Both the position numbers and the translations under genes were made by a program. The notes below the pieces were generated by a model. The model did no database searches and was not told the DNA's origin. It saw only the letters and a list, made by a program, of their open reading frames with translations. DNA of 64,000 nucleotides from Rhizobium sp. Root1220 (GTDB taxonomy: Bacteria; Pseudomonadota; Alphaproteobacteria; Rhizobiales; Rhizobiaceae), in the NCBI RefSeq assembly GCF_001426265.1, contig NZ_LMDG01000034.1, positions 110,888-174,887 on the forward strand, written 5' to 3'. This document shows, one piece after another, positions 24,017 through 31,840 of the stretch (positions within the stretch are counted from its first letter, which is position 1; every line of letters starts with the position of its first letter).

Positions 24017-24808
24017 ATGAACGCCTTCAAATCCTTCGAAATCCTAGCCGGAAATCATGACAAAGGCATGGTACTCCTGGGTGACCACGCGATGAATCGG
24101 TTGCCAGAGCCATACGGTATGCTCGGACTTCCGGAGAGCGCCTTTTCCCGCCACATCGCCTACGATATCGGCATCGAAGGACTGGTGCGCGCCTTATCAG
24201 CCAAACTTGGCGCACCTGCCGTCCTTGGCGGCTTTTCCAGGCTGCTGATCGATCCGAACCGCGGCGAGGACGACCCGACTTTGGTCATGAAGATTTCCGA
24301 TGGGGCCATCATTCCCGGCAATCACCGGATCACCGACGATGAGTGGAACCACCGCGTCGAGGCCTTTCATCGCCCCTATCACAATGCCGTCAGCGAAACG
24401 ATTTCGAAGGTGGCGAACGCGACCGGCAAAGCGCCACTCGTGCTGTCGCTGCATTCCTATACCCCGGCGTGGAAAGGCGTGCCGCGTCGGTGGCACGCGG
24501 CGGTCCTCTGGGACAGCGACAACCGCGCCGTTGCGCCCCTGCTTGACCTGCTCCGCCGCGACCCCGATCTGATTGTCGGCGACAACGAGCCTTATGATGG
24601 CGCGCTGAAGGGCGATACCATGTACCGCCACTGCATGGTCACCGGCATCCCGCATGCATTGCTGGAGGTGCGCCAGGATTTGATCGGCGACAACGCCGGC
24701 ATAGCCACATGGGCAGACCGGCTCGCGCCGATCTTCGAAACAATGAATGCCGATCCGGCGCTGCACGGCTACAATGTACACGCATCGCGTACCGGCCCCT
24801 ACGAATGA
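24017..24808 (+). CDS. N-formylglutamate amidohydrolase family protein
   Basis: This 263-residue protein matches the N-formylglutamate amidohydrolase (HutG-like) fold. It begins FEILAGNHDKGMVLLGDHA, carries the metal and substrate motif PLVLSLHSYTPAW, and ends with a segment holding conserved Glu and Arg, PHALLEVRQDLIGD. Related enzymes deformylate N-formylglutamate in histidine degradation, but no hut genes are near, so the natural substrate is uncertain. ATG 24017 is chosen because the 27 residues before it look non-conserved. A DUF1244 gene follows 11 bases after the stop. Confidence 0.82.
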   Translation: MNAFKSFEILAGNHDKGMVLLGDHAMNRLPEPYGMLGLPESAFSRHIAYDIGIEGLVRALSAKLGAPAVLGGFSRLLIDPNRGEDDPTLVMKISDGAIIPGNHRITDDEWNHRVEAFHRPYHNAVSETISKVANATGKAPLVLSLHSYTPAWKGVPRRWHAAVLWDSDNRAVAPLLDLLRRDPDLIVGDNEPYDGALKGDTMYRHCMVTGIPHALLEVRQDLIGDNAGIATWADRLAPIFETMNADPALHGYNVHASRTGPYE

Positions 24809-24819
24809 AGGAGAGCGAG

Positions 24820-25125
24820 ATGACCGCACTCACCAGCGAACAGCAGACCGAATTCGAAGCCGCGGCCTTTCGCCGCCTCGTCCAGCATCTGCGTGACCGG
24901 CCGGATGTGCAGAACATCGACCTGATGAACCTCGCCGGCTTTTGCCGGAACTGCCTGTCGAACTGGTACCGAGACGCGGCGCAGGTTAAGGGCGTGGACC
25001 TGTCGAAGGACGAATCGCGCGAAATCGTCTACGGGATGCCCTATGAAGAATGGCGAAATCTCCACCAGGCCGAAGCCTCGACTCAGCAAAAAGCTGACTT
25101 TGAACTGAACAAGCCGCACAAATAG
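24820..25125 (+). CDS. DUF1244 family protein
   Basis: This 101-residue protein has the DUF1244 core NLAGFCRNCLSNWYRDAA, with two cysteines spaced C-x2-C, and then the acidic segment YGMPYEEWRNLHQ. Structures of the family show a small helical bundle; no function is established. AAGGAGA precedes ATG 24820 at ideal spacing, and the first G-rich part overlaps the end of the amidohydrolase gene, so the two genes are probably one operon. Confidence 0.88.
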   Translation: MTALTSEQQTEFEAAAFRRLVQHLRDRPDVQNIDLMNLAGFCRNCLSNWYRDAAQVKGVDLSKDESREIVYGMPYEEWRNLHQAEASTQQKADFELNKPHK

Positions 25126-25214
25126 CCTGGCGCCTACTGAAACGGCTTGACCCCGGCCACGCTTCGCGGCAGTCAACGCCATCCGAATTTCACATCCCCT
25201 ATCAGGAGAATACG

Positions 25215-25478
25215 ATGTCTGATGCCCACGGCGTTGCCCGCGATCAGCTTCGCGCTTTCATCGAGCGCATTGAACGGTTGGAAGAAGAAAAGAAGACCAT
25301 CGCCGACGATATCAAGGACGTCTACGGCGAAGCCAAGGGAACCGGCTTCGATACCAAGATTCTCAAGAAGGTAATTGCGCTGCGCAAGAAGGACGAGCAG
25401 GAGCGGCTGGAAGAGGAAGCCATCCTCGACACCTACCTCCACGCCCTCGGCATGATCGAGTCTCCGCCGGAAGGCTGA
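25215..25478 (+). CDS. gapR: GapR-family DNA-binding protein (DUF2312)
   Basis: This 87-residue protein is a helix-rich domain: QLRAFIERIERLEEEKKTIA, DDIKDVYGEAKGTGFDTKIL, then KKVIALRKKDEQERLEEE. This is the DUF2312/GapR sequence. In Caulobacter, GapR is a nucleoid-associated protein that clamps overtwisted, AT-rich DNA ahead of polymerases and helps type II topoisomerases. The basic helix (KILKKVIALRKKD) is the DNA-contact region there. AGGAG precedes the start, and a strong terminator follows 22 bases after the stop. Confidence 0.9.
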   Translation: MSDAHGVARDQLRAFIERIERLEEEKKTIADDIKDVYGEAKGTGFDTKILKKVIALRKKDEQERLEEEAILDTYLHALGMIESPPEG

Positions 25479-25500
25479 TCCTCTCCCTGTCTCTTATATG

Positions 25501-25530
25501 AAAGCCGCCGATCATTTCGGCGGCTTTTTT
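25501..25530 (+). terminator. Intrinsic terminator of gapR
   Basis: AAAGCCGCC (25501-25509) pairs with GGCGGCTTT (25519-25527) and is followed by a T run to 25530. Confidence 0.9.
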
Positions 25531-25868
25531 GCGGCTCAACGGGCGTTGGCCTTCGGCAACGGGACATGCTAATTTTTCTGAACTGTGTGGCGGTGCGCGA
25601 TCTATTGCGGCGACTGCCGTCCGCTTTCTATAGGCATCGAATTGCGTTTGCGCAGCAGCACGACCTACACCTAGGTATAGATCGACAACTGAACCTGAAC
25701 TGTTGACTGTTGACAGAAATCAACCGTGGCAGTCATCTGACATATCGTCGTTCAGAGGCCGGAGTTCAGCAACCGGCGGCCGTTGACGTCTCGACGATAT
25801 AACAGCGTGCATACGATCAATAGCGCGATATGGCCGTCTCCCGACAGAATTATAGTAGAGGGTGCTGA
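25531..25868 (+). promoter_or_regulatory. Leader/promoter region of the peroxidase-cytochrome b561 operon
   Basis: These 338 bases carry no credible gene. Tandem GTTGACT-GTTGACA at about 25702-25715 includes TTGACA followed 17 bases later by TCATCT, a weak promoter candidate. An AT-rich stretch lies just before the start. No known riboswitch or clear regulator site was recognised. Confidence 0.35.
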
Positions 25869-26927
25869 ATGCCTGAACCGTCTCAATCGTCGCAACGCTC
25901 CGCCCTCGGCTCGCTGGCGCTTATCGCCGGGGTGGTCGCAGTCGGTGCAGGTGCATTCGCCTACACTGCCGGGTGGTTGTCTCCCGAGCGCCTGACGCCG
26001 ACCAGACTTGTCAGCGCCCTTGCGCCCGCAGGTGGACCAGTTCTCGGACATCGTCGAAATCACGCCAAGGGCATCTGTTTCACCGGCATGTTCGAATCGA
26101 GCGGCAGCGGCGCGCAACTGTCGAAAGCACAAGCCTTCGCGCCCGGACAATACCCGGTTCTCGGGCGCTTCAATCTCGGCACGCCCGAGCCGAATGCGCC
26201 GGATGCAACGGTTCGCGTACGCGGTGTGGGATTGCAGATCGCGACGCCGGACGGCCAGATTTGGCGCACCGCGATGATCAACGCGCCCGTCTTTGCGGTT
26301 TCGACGCCTGAAGCCTTCTACGAGTTGCTCCACGCAGCCGGCAGCAAGGAGCCGGACGCCATGAAAAACTTTGTAGCCGCGCACCCGGAGTTTGCGCCCT
26401 TCGGCGCATGGGCCACGACCGGACCCTGGACCGGAAGCTATGCCGAAGAGCTCTACAACAGCCTCAACGCCTTTATCTTCACCGACAGTTCCGGCGCCAA
26501 ACACCCCGTTCGGTGGTCCCTGCTTCCGCAGGCCCAGATCGTACCGATCACGAGTGCCGACCTCGCCAAGCTTGGACCCGATCATCTAGAGACGGAAATC
26601 GTCGAGCGGGTGAGCAAGGCGCCGCAGCGCTGGAGCTTGGTACTCACCGTCGCCGATCCGTCAGATCAGACATCGGATCCGACCAAGGCATGGCCTCCGG
26701 GGCGACGCACCGTCGAGGCGGGCACGCTCGTCGTGCAGAAGATCGAAGCCGAGGCGGACGGCCCCTGTCGCGACATCAATTTCGATCCCACCATCCTGCC
26801 GGATGGCATTCAGGTGTCGGACGATCCTTTCCCCGCGGCACGATCTGCAGCCTATGCGAAATCCTATGACCTGCGCACATCGGAAGCCAAAGATTATCCC
26901 CGAACGGCAGCGAGCACCCAGCCATGA
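25869..26927 (+). CDS. Catalase-family peroxidase, membrane-anchored or exported (SrpA-like)
   Basis: This 352-residue protein has an N-terminal hydrophobic segment (LALIAGVVAVGAGAFAY) that places the haem domain outside the inner membrane. The distal His65 is in RNHAKGICFTG. The proximal ligand motif R-x3-Y (RSAAY, Arg325-Tyr329) is kept near the C-terminus. The domain is much shorter than true catalase and lacks the catalase flap and NADPH regions, as in SrpA-type catalase-related peroxidases. Its stop overlaps the cytochrome b561 start by four bases, suggesting that the peroxidase takes electrons from the membrane quinone pool through that cytochrome. Confidence 0.87.
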   Translation: MPEPSQSSQRSALGSLALIAGVVAVGAGAFAYTAGWLSPERLTPTRLVSALAPAGGPVLGHRRNHAKGICFTGMFESSGSGAQLSKAQAFAPGQYPVLGRFNLGTPEPNAPDATVRVRGVGLQIATPDGQIWRTAMINAPVFAVSTPEAFYELLHAAGSKEPDAMKNFVAAHPEFAPFGAWATTGPWTGSYAEELYNSLNAFIFTDSSGAKHPVRWSLLPQAQIVPITSADLAKLGPDHLETEIVERVSKAPQRWSLVLTVADPSDQTSDPTKAWPPGRRTVEAGTLVVQKIEAEADGPCRDINFDPTILPDGIQVSDDPFPAARSAAYAKSYDLRTSEAKDYPRTAASTQP

Positions 26928-27484
26928 CCGGCAGCCGCACCCATTTCACCCTTATCCAGCGACTGCTGCACTGGCTTATGGCCGCCTGCATCCTGGCGAT
27001 GCTTTTCATCGGCGTCGGAATGCTCTCGACCGTCATGCCCAAATACGTACCACTGCTGGCCACGCACAAGACGCTGGGCATCGCCATCCTGATCCTTGCG
27101 CTGATCCGCCTGGTGGTGCGTTTCGTCTACGGCGCACCTGCGCTTCCCGCCGATCTGCCGGCGCCAATGAGGCTTGCGGCGCACCTGTCTCACTATGCGT
27201 TGTATGCACTCATGATCGGCATGCCGTTGATCGGCTGGGCGATGCTGTCGACCGCCGCCTACCCCGTCGTGCTGTACGGTGACATCCGGCTTCCGCCGAT
27301 CCTGCCGCAAAGCGACAGCCTGCATACGCTCCTGTGGGGCGCGCATTTCTACCTGGCCTTTGCCTTCTTCGCACTTGTCCTGATGCATCTCGCAGCCGCG
27401 CTTTTCCATGCGCTGGTTCGGCGCGACGGCGTCTTCCAGGCGATGGCAGGGGGCAGCACGCAGCCACGGCACCCCGCCGAGTAG
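26924..27484 (+). CDS. Cytochrome b561 family membrane protein
   Basis: This 186-residue protein has four membrane spans with the cytochrome b561 histidine pattern: His16 in QRLLHWLMAACILAML, a His in LLATHKTLGIAI, then LSHYALYALMIGMPLIGW and LMHLAAALFHALV. It binds two b-type haems and moves electrons across the inner membrane. Translational coupling (ATGA) to the preceding peroxidase makes it the probable electron donor. Confidence 0.9.
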   Translation: MTGSRTHFTLIQRLLHWLMAACILAMLFIGVGMLSTVMPKYVPLLATHKTLGIAILILALIRLVVRFVYGAPALPADLPAPMRLAAHLSHYALYALMIGMPLIGWAMLSTAAYPVVLYGDIRLPPILPQSDSLHTLLWGAHFYLAFAFFALVLMHLAAALFHALVRRDGVFQAMAGGSTQPRHPAE

Positions 27485-27529
27485 GACAGGGCTGCGAGCG
27501 AAACCCCGGCCGCGGCCGCGAACCGGCGT

Positions 27530-28645
27530 TCAAGCGGCGGCCGTTTTCCGCTCCGCCACCATATGTGCCATCGCGCCGAGAAGATCGGTTTGCGAGATTA
27601 GCCCAAGGACGTGGCGAGCGTCATCGACGACAACGACGGCATGGGTTCGTCCATCGGTCAAAATCGGCAACAGCGCCAACGCCGGCGCATCCGGCCTGGC
27701 GGTCGCCGCCGAGGCGATATGACCGGCGAGATGCTCGGCCTCTGCCAATTCCCGAAGCCCGACGGTCCCAACCAGGCGGCCATCGCCGTCCTTGACCGGC
27801 AGGGTCCGAACATTGTGCTTCAGCAGCAGCGCGCGAGCCGCTTCCGCCGTTGCCTTCTCACCGACGGCGATCACGTCGCGGGACATGATATCTGCGCAGT
27901 TGATGGCGCCATTTGTGCGTAGCGCGGCTTCGACTTCGACCCGCCGCAGCAATCGGCTCAAATCGTCGCGGTCGATATCCAGGCTCTCGTCGAACGCGGC
28001 AAGAGCAGCATCGACATCCTCTTCGCGAAATCCGACGCGCATCGCAGGCGGTGGGTCGACGGTATGATGCATGTTGGCGGGCGCGGGCAAAGCCACATGC
28101 GGATAGTTGCGCTTCGCAAGCTTGTGAAACACAATACCCAGCGCCAGCAGGATGCAGGAATTCAGCGCAACAGGAACGAACGGGAAAAGCAGGCCCCAGC
28201 TTGCCACCGCCGGTCCACCGAGCACTGCGGTCAACGCCGCAGCGCCACCAGGCGGATGGAGGCAGCGCGCGAACGACATGACACCAATCGCCAATGAAAC
28301 GGCGACGCCCGCCGCAATCATCGGATCATGGATGAACCGGCTGGTAAGGACGCCTATCAGGGCGGAAATGGTGTTTCCGCCGATGATCGGCCAAGGCTGC
28401 GCCAGGGGACTTGCAGGCACCGCGAACAGCAGGACTGCGCTCGCACCCATGGGAGCGACCATCATCGGTAGATGCATGCCCTGCCCGAAGAGGTAACCGC
28501 AGATCATGCCGGTGAGCGTGATACCGACAAGCGCGGCCAGGCAGGCAAACATCCTTTCGCGAAGCGTCGCTCCCGCGAGGATGGGAACGAACAGGCGAAA
28601 GCGGGGACGGCCGCCTTGGTCAGGCGGGATTGAGGGATTGGACAT
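27530..28645 (-). CDS. HPP-family membrane protein with C-terminal CBS pair
   Basis: In this 371-residue protein, residues about 15-190 hold the HPP domain with four or five membrane spans. Its family motif H-P-P is seen in FARCLHPPGGAAALTAVLGG. Residues about 245-360 are two CBS domains (CADIMSRDVIAVGEKATAEAA and LLPILTDGRTHAVVVVDDARHVLGLISQTDLL), which usually bind adenine nucleotides. Plant and cyanobacterial HPP proteins can transport nitrite; that activity is not established for this CBS fusion. A LysR gene lies 62 bases upstream on the same strand. Confidence 0.87.
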   Translation of the reverse strand: MSNPSIPPDQGGRPRFRLFVPILAGATLRERMFACLAALVGITLTGMICGYLFGQGMHLPMMVAPMGASAVLLFAVPASPLAQPWPIIGGNTISALIGVLTSRFIHDPMIAAGVAVSLAIGVMSFARCLHPPGGAAALTAVLGGPAVASWGLLFPFVPVALNSCILLALGIVFHKLAKRNYPHVALPAPANMHHTVDPPPAMRVGFREEDVDAALAAFDESLDIDRDDLSRLLRRVEVEAALRTNGAINCADIMSRDVIAVGEKATAEAARALLLKHNVRTLPVKDGDGRLVGTVGLRELAEAEHLAGHIASAATARPDAPALALLPILTDGRTHAVVVVDDARHVLGLISQTDLLGAMAHMVAERKTAAA

Positions 28646-28707
28646 CTAGGCTAACCAGTGTTGAGTGTATCGTAAAACGTGAAAGGGCGACGGCTTTCGA
28701 GGCGGCA

Positions 28708-29619
28708 TCAGCCACTCGGAGCGTGACCGCCGCTCCTGCCTGTCGGCGGCATGAGCGCATAGTGGAGTGCATCAAGGCAATCCGACAGGTCGCCTCGTCT
28801 GCGAACGAGCAGCGTCTCGACCGGCCCGATCTCATGCGTGATGACATCGGTCGGCCAGCGTAGAAGATCGAAGACCGATCGTGGCATCACCCCAAACGCG
28901 TTGCCGGCCACGACGCTCGCCAGAATCGCATGGTACGAGGCGAGTTCCAGTGTCCGCAACGCCCCCGCGTGCCGCGCCCATTCCTCCGCCATCCGCCGAT
29001 AGGTACATCCCGGCTCCATGGCCGCCAGGCACTGAACGCGCAGGTCAGCCGCGGACAGAACATCCGGATGCCTTGACGGCAGCACGAGCAGGAGTTCCTC
29101 CACGCAGATGCGCTGCGCATCGAACTGGCGCAGGTCGAGGTCAGGAAACCGCGACAGGTCGATGCTTCCTTCCGGTGGCCGCGCGATCAATGCGCAGTCG
29201 AGATCGAAGGCAAGCACGCCCTGCATCAGTTCTCGCGTTGCGCCCATCGTCAGGTGCAGCGACACTTGCGGCCACCGCGATCCGAGACGCCTCAGCGCGT
29301 CGGGAAGCCTGCTGGCAGCCGTACTCTCCATCGTCCCCACGCGAAGCACTCCGGACGCCTGTACCGGGCGCACAGCCTGCCGGGCCTCTGCGGCAAGATC
29401 CACAAGCCGATTTGCGTAGGAGAGAAAGATCGTTCCCTCCCTCGTCAGCGACATTTTCTTTCCGTCACGACTGAAGAGGACGGTGCCCAGCTCGTTTTCC
29501 AGAAGCTGCACGCGTGTGGTGACGTTCGAGGGCGCGCGTCCAACTGCTTTGGCGGCACGGGTAACGCTGCAATGCTCGGCAACCGCCTGAAAAATCTCAA
29601 GTGACAGAGGGTCCATCAT
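28708..29619 (-). CDS. LysR-family transcriptional regulator (upstream of HPP gene)
   Basis: This protein of about 303 residues has an N-terminal winged helix (LEIFQAVAEHCSVTRAAKAV, then VTTRVQLLENELGTVLFSRD) and a two-lobed effector domain from about 90. In the effector domain, VLRVGTMESTAASRLPDAL starts the first lobe and ECGC-type loop residues are not seen. The start is uncertain: ATGs at 29619 and 29616 and an upstream TTG are possible, and no clear ribosome site precedes any of them. It is encoded just upstream of the HPP-CBS gene in the same direction. Confidence 0.87.
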   Translation of the reverse strand: MMDPLSLEIFQAVAEHCSVTRAAKAVGRAPSNVTTRVQLLENELGTVLFSRDGKKMSLTREGTIFLSYANRLVDLAAEARQAVRPVQASGVLRVGTMESTAASRLPDALRRLGSRWPQVSLHLTMGATRELMQGVLAFDLDCALIARPPEGSIDLSRFPDLDLRQFDAQRICVEELLLVLPSRHPDVLSAADLRVQCLAAMEPGCTYRRMAEEWARHAGALRTLELASYHAILASVVAGNAFGVMPRSVFDLLRWPTDVITHEIGPVETLLVRRRGDLSDCLDALHYALMPPTGRSGGHAPSG

Positions 29620-29660
29620 ATTCACATTCAAAGAACATACCTGCCGGTTTATTCCCTAAA

Positions 29661-29675
29661 TGAGAATGAAAATCA
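29661..29675. promoter_or_regulatory. TGA-N9-TCA element upstream of the LysR gene
   Basis: TGAGAATGAAAATCA fits the loose TGA-N9-TCA form of rhizobial iron-responsive (RirA-type) operators. It lies about 42 bases before the LysR start. The pattern is short and could occur by chance. Confidence 0.25.
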
Positions 29676-29723
29676 ATGCCGCCGCCTTCCGGCGCGACCT
29701 TCCGCCGCAGTGCGCCGACGCAG

Positions 29724-29753
29724 AAAAGCCGCCGGAATCGCTCCGACGGCTTT
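29724..29753 (-). terminator. Terminator of the MepK-like gene
   Basis: On the minus strand AAAGCCGTCGGA pairs with TCCGGCGGCTTT (one mismatch) around GCGAT, and TTTTC ends the element. It lies 23 bases after the stop at 29776. Confidence 0.75.
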
Positions 29754-29775
29754 CGTCATGTCTCAGGTAAATGGC

Positions 29776-31668
29776 TCAGTTCGACTCGAACTTCCGCACT
29801 TCCATGAAGTTTACCGCAGTGCCGCTGAAACGACCCGGATCGATGGATGCAGTCTTGGTGAAGCCATCCGCGTAAACCGAGGTCGGCTGTGCTCGAAGCG
29901 TTTGGCTGACGAAGCGCGGTGCCTTGACCGGCTTCGTCACCATTTCCATGCGGGCGTTGGTCAGTGCCCATTTGGAGATGATCTTCTGGGTCAGCTTCGG
30001 TTCGGTGCGCACGGTCGCACGGCTTGCATCTGCTTCCGCGGCCTCGTGCTTGGTGGGCCGACCGCCCTTCGCAGGGAGGCCCTGTGCTACGCCGCTCGCA
30101 TCCGAGCCCTTCGGCGCATCGAACGCATCGCCAAAGCTTGCAGACTTTGTCGCCGGAGCGAGCGCTGCCATCTGAAGTGTCGGCCGCTCTGGAACCTTTT
30201 GCGGCATTGCCGCGTTTATGGCTTGTTCGACGCTACTAACCGGCGGCTGAGTGGATGCGACCTGACGGTCAGCATCTATGTTCTGCTGGTTAAGAGCATC
30301 AGCGACGGCCGGAGAAAGCGCATCCGCCTCGTCTGCCATTTCGTCGTTGGCTTCAGCATCGGCATCAGCCGCGGCAAGAAGCTTTTCGGCAAGCGCCGGT
30401 CTTTCAGCCGGCGTTGGAACCGCTGTGAGACTCCCCGTCCCCACAGTGGGATCTACCGAAGCGACTTCCGCGTCACCCGGAGAGCGGCGCGGACCGAGCA
30501 GAGAAGGTACCGGTACGCTGTAGGCGCTGAGATCCGCGAACTGCTGCTGGCCTTGCTGGGTCACAGCAGAGAGCGCGTCCTGCGCGGCATTTCCGGATTG
30601 CTGCGCGACAAGGGCGTTAGCCATGTCGCCTGATTGGCTTGTGAACGCCGGACGCACCTGCGGAACCGGCGCATTTACACTTGCGACCTCGGTCGGCTGG
30701 GCGGGAGCCTGCTGACCAGGATCAGCGGCGTTCGGCATCTCGGTCGTTTTAGGCGGTGTAGCCTTGGCGATCGCTACGGGTGCTGCACCACTATCATCGG
30801 AGTTATCTTCAGCTTCGTCGGCGCCACCGCCGAACAGAGCCTCAAACAGCGTCTTGTGTTTCCTGGTACCGTCAGAGGAAGAGCCACTGTAGGCTCCCGA
30901 GCTTGCCATCTGGACCTGGTTCGAGCTCACGCGGCGCTTGTAGTCGGCAACAGCTTGGTCGTAACCCGGCAGCGGCCGACCGTCGGCCGGAATGTGCATG
31001 GTGTTGCCGTTGGGGAACAATCTCACCAGTTCATCGCGGCTCATGCGCGGCCAGGCACGCACGCCACCGACATCCATGTGGACGAAGGGCGAACCCGATT
31101 TCGGATAGAATCCAACCCCGCCAACCTGCATTTTCATGCCGATTCCGCGCAATGTGGCCAGTTTTACGTCAGGAATGAAGAAATCCATCGCCCTGCCGAG
31201 CATGTGCTGGCTCTTCTCGGCGACGCCGGAGTTGCGCGAGCGGCCCTTCAGCATGGAGTTCGTGGCCGGCGAACGGAACCCGCAGACGACGTTGATGTAG
31301 TCGCGCGAACCGCTCTGGCGATAAACTTCCCAGATCAGGTCGAAGAGGCGCGGGTCCATTTTCGTCGGCTGGTTCTTTCGCCAGTCGCGAAGAAAGCGGT
31401 TCAACTGCTCGAGACCCTTGGGGTCGAACCTGCCGTTGCGCTTATAGGTGATGACGGCTTTTTCGCCGGTGTGGATGAAATAGACTTTGAGGCTGCGCGT
31501 TTCGCCAGCTGCCTGCGACGGCGAACTGACGAGGACCGGCGACGACACAGCGACTGCGAGAAGGGCGGCCATAGCCGTCCTAACCACCTTTCCGCAAAGG
31601 TCTGCGCACCTGTTGCGCCAATTCGGGCGCGAAGGCTTCGTATTCCAATTCAGATCCGGCAAACTCAA
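29776..31668 (-). CDS. DUF882 murein endopeptidase-like protein (MepK-like) with long disordered tail
   Basis: This 630-residue exported protein has a basic N-terminus and hydrophobic segment (MAALLAVAVSSPVLVSS), then a DUF882/peptidase M15-type domain to about residue 215. Zinc-site residues are seen in SQHMLGRAMDFFI and FVHMDVGGVRAW. E. coli MepK, of this family, cuts peptidoglycan crosslinks (including 3-3 links), which are abundant in rhizobia. From about residue 245 to 600 the sequence is Ala/Ser/Pro/Gln-rich and probably disordered, with a more ordered end near KAPRFVSQTLRAQP. The tail may tether or regulate the enzyme in the periplasm. Family assignment is firm; activity is inferred. 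Confidence 0.85.
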   Translation of the reverse strand: MSLPDLNWNTKPSRPNWRNRCADLCGKVVRTAMAALLAVAVSSPVLVSSPSQAAGETRSLKVYFIHTGEKAVITYKRNGRFDPKGLEQLNRFLRDWRKNQPTKMDPRLFDLIWEVYRQSGSRDYINVVCGFRSPATNSMLKGRSRNSGVAEKSQHMLGRAMDFFIPDVKLATLRGIGMKMQVGGVGFYPKSGSPFVHMDVGGVRAWPRMSRDELVRLFPNGNTMHIPADGRPLPGYDQAVADYKRRVSSNQVQMASSGAYSGSSSDGTRKHKTLFEALFGGGADEAEDNSDDSGAAPVAIAKATPPKTTEMPNAADPGQQAPAQPTEVASVNAPVPQVRPAFTSQSGDMANALVAQQSGNAAQDALSAVTQQGQQQFADLSAYSVPVPSLLGPRRSPGDAEVASVDPTVGTGSLTAVPTPAERPALAEKLLAAADADAEANDEMADEADALSPAVADALNQQNIDADRQVASTQPPVSSVEQAINAAMPQKVPERPTLQMAALAPATKSASFGDAFDAPKGSDASGVAQGLPAKGGRPTKHEAAEADASRATVRTEPKLTQKIISKWALTNARMEMVTKPVKAPRFVSQTLRAQPTSVYADGFTKTASIDPGRFSGTAVNFMEVRKFESN

Positions 31669-31840
31669 TCCCCGTCAGACAGCCGATGGTCCTCATCCCG
31701 ACCCATGACTGTGAAATGCGGTCACACGATGGCAAAAATGCCACACGCGATCAACCTTTTCTTTACATAGTGAACAGGCCACTAACAAGTGGTTTATGAT
31801 TGGTAACAAAACATGATTGCCGGATTGTTAATATAGTGTG

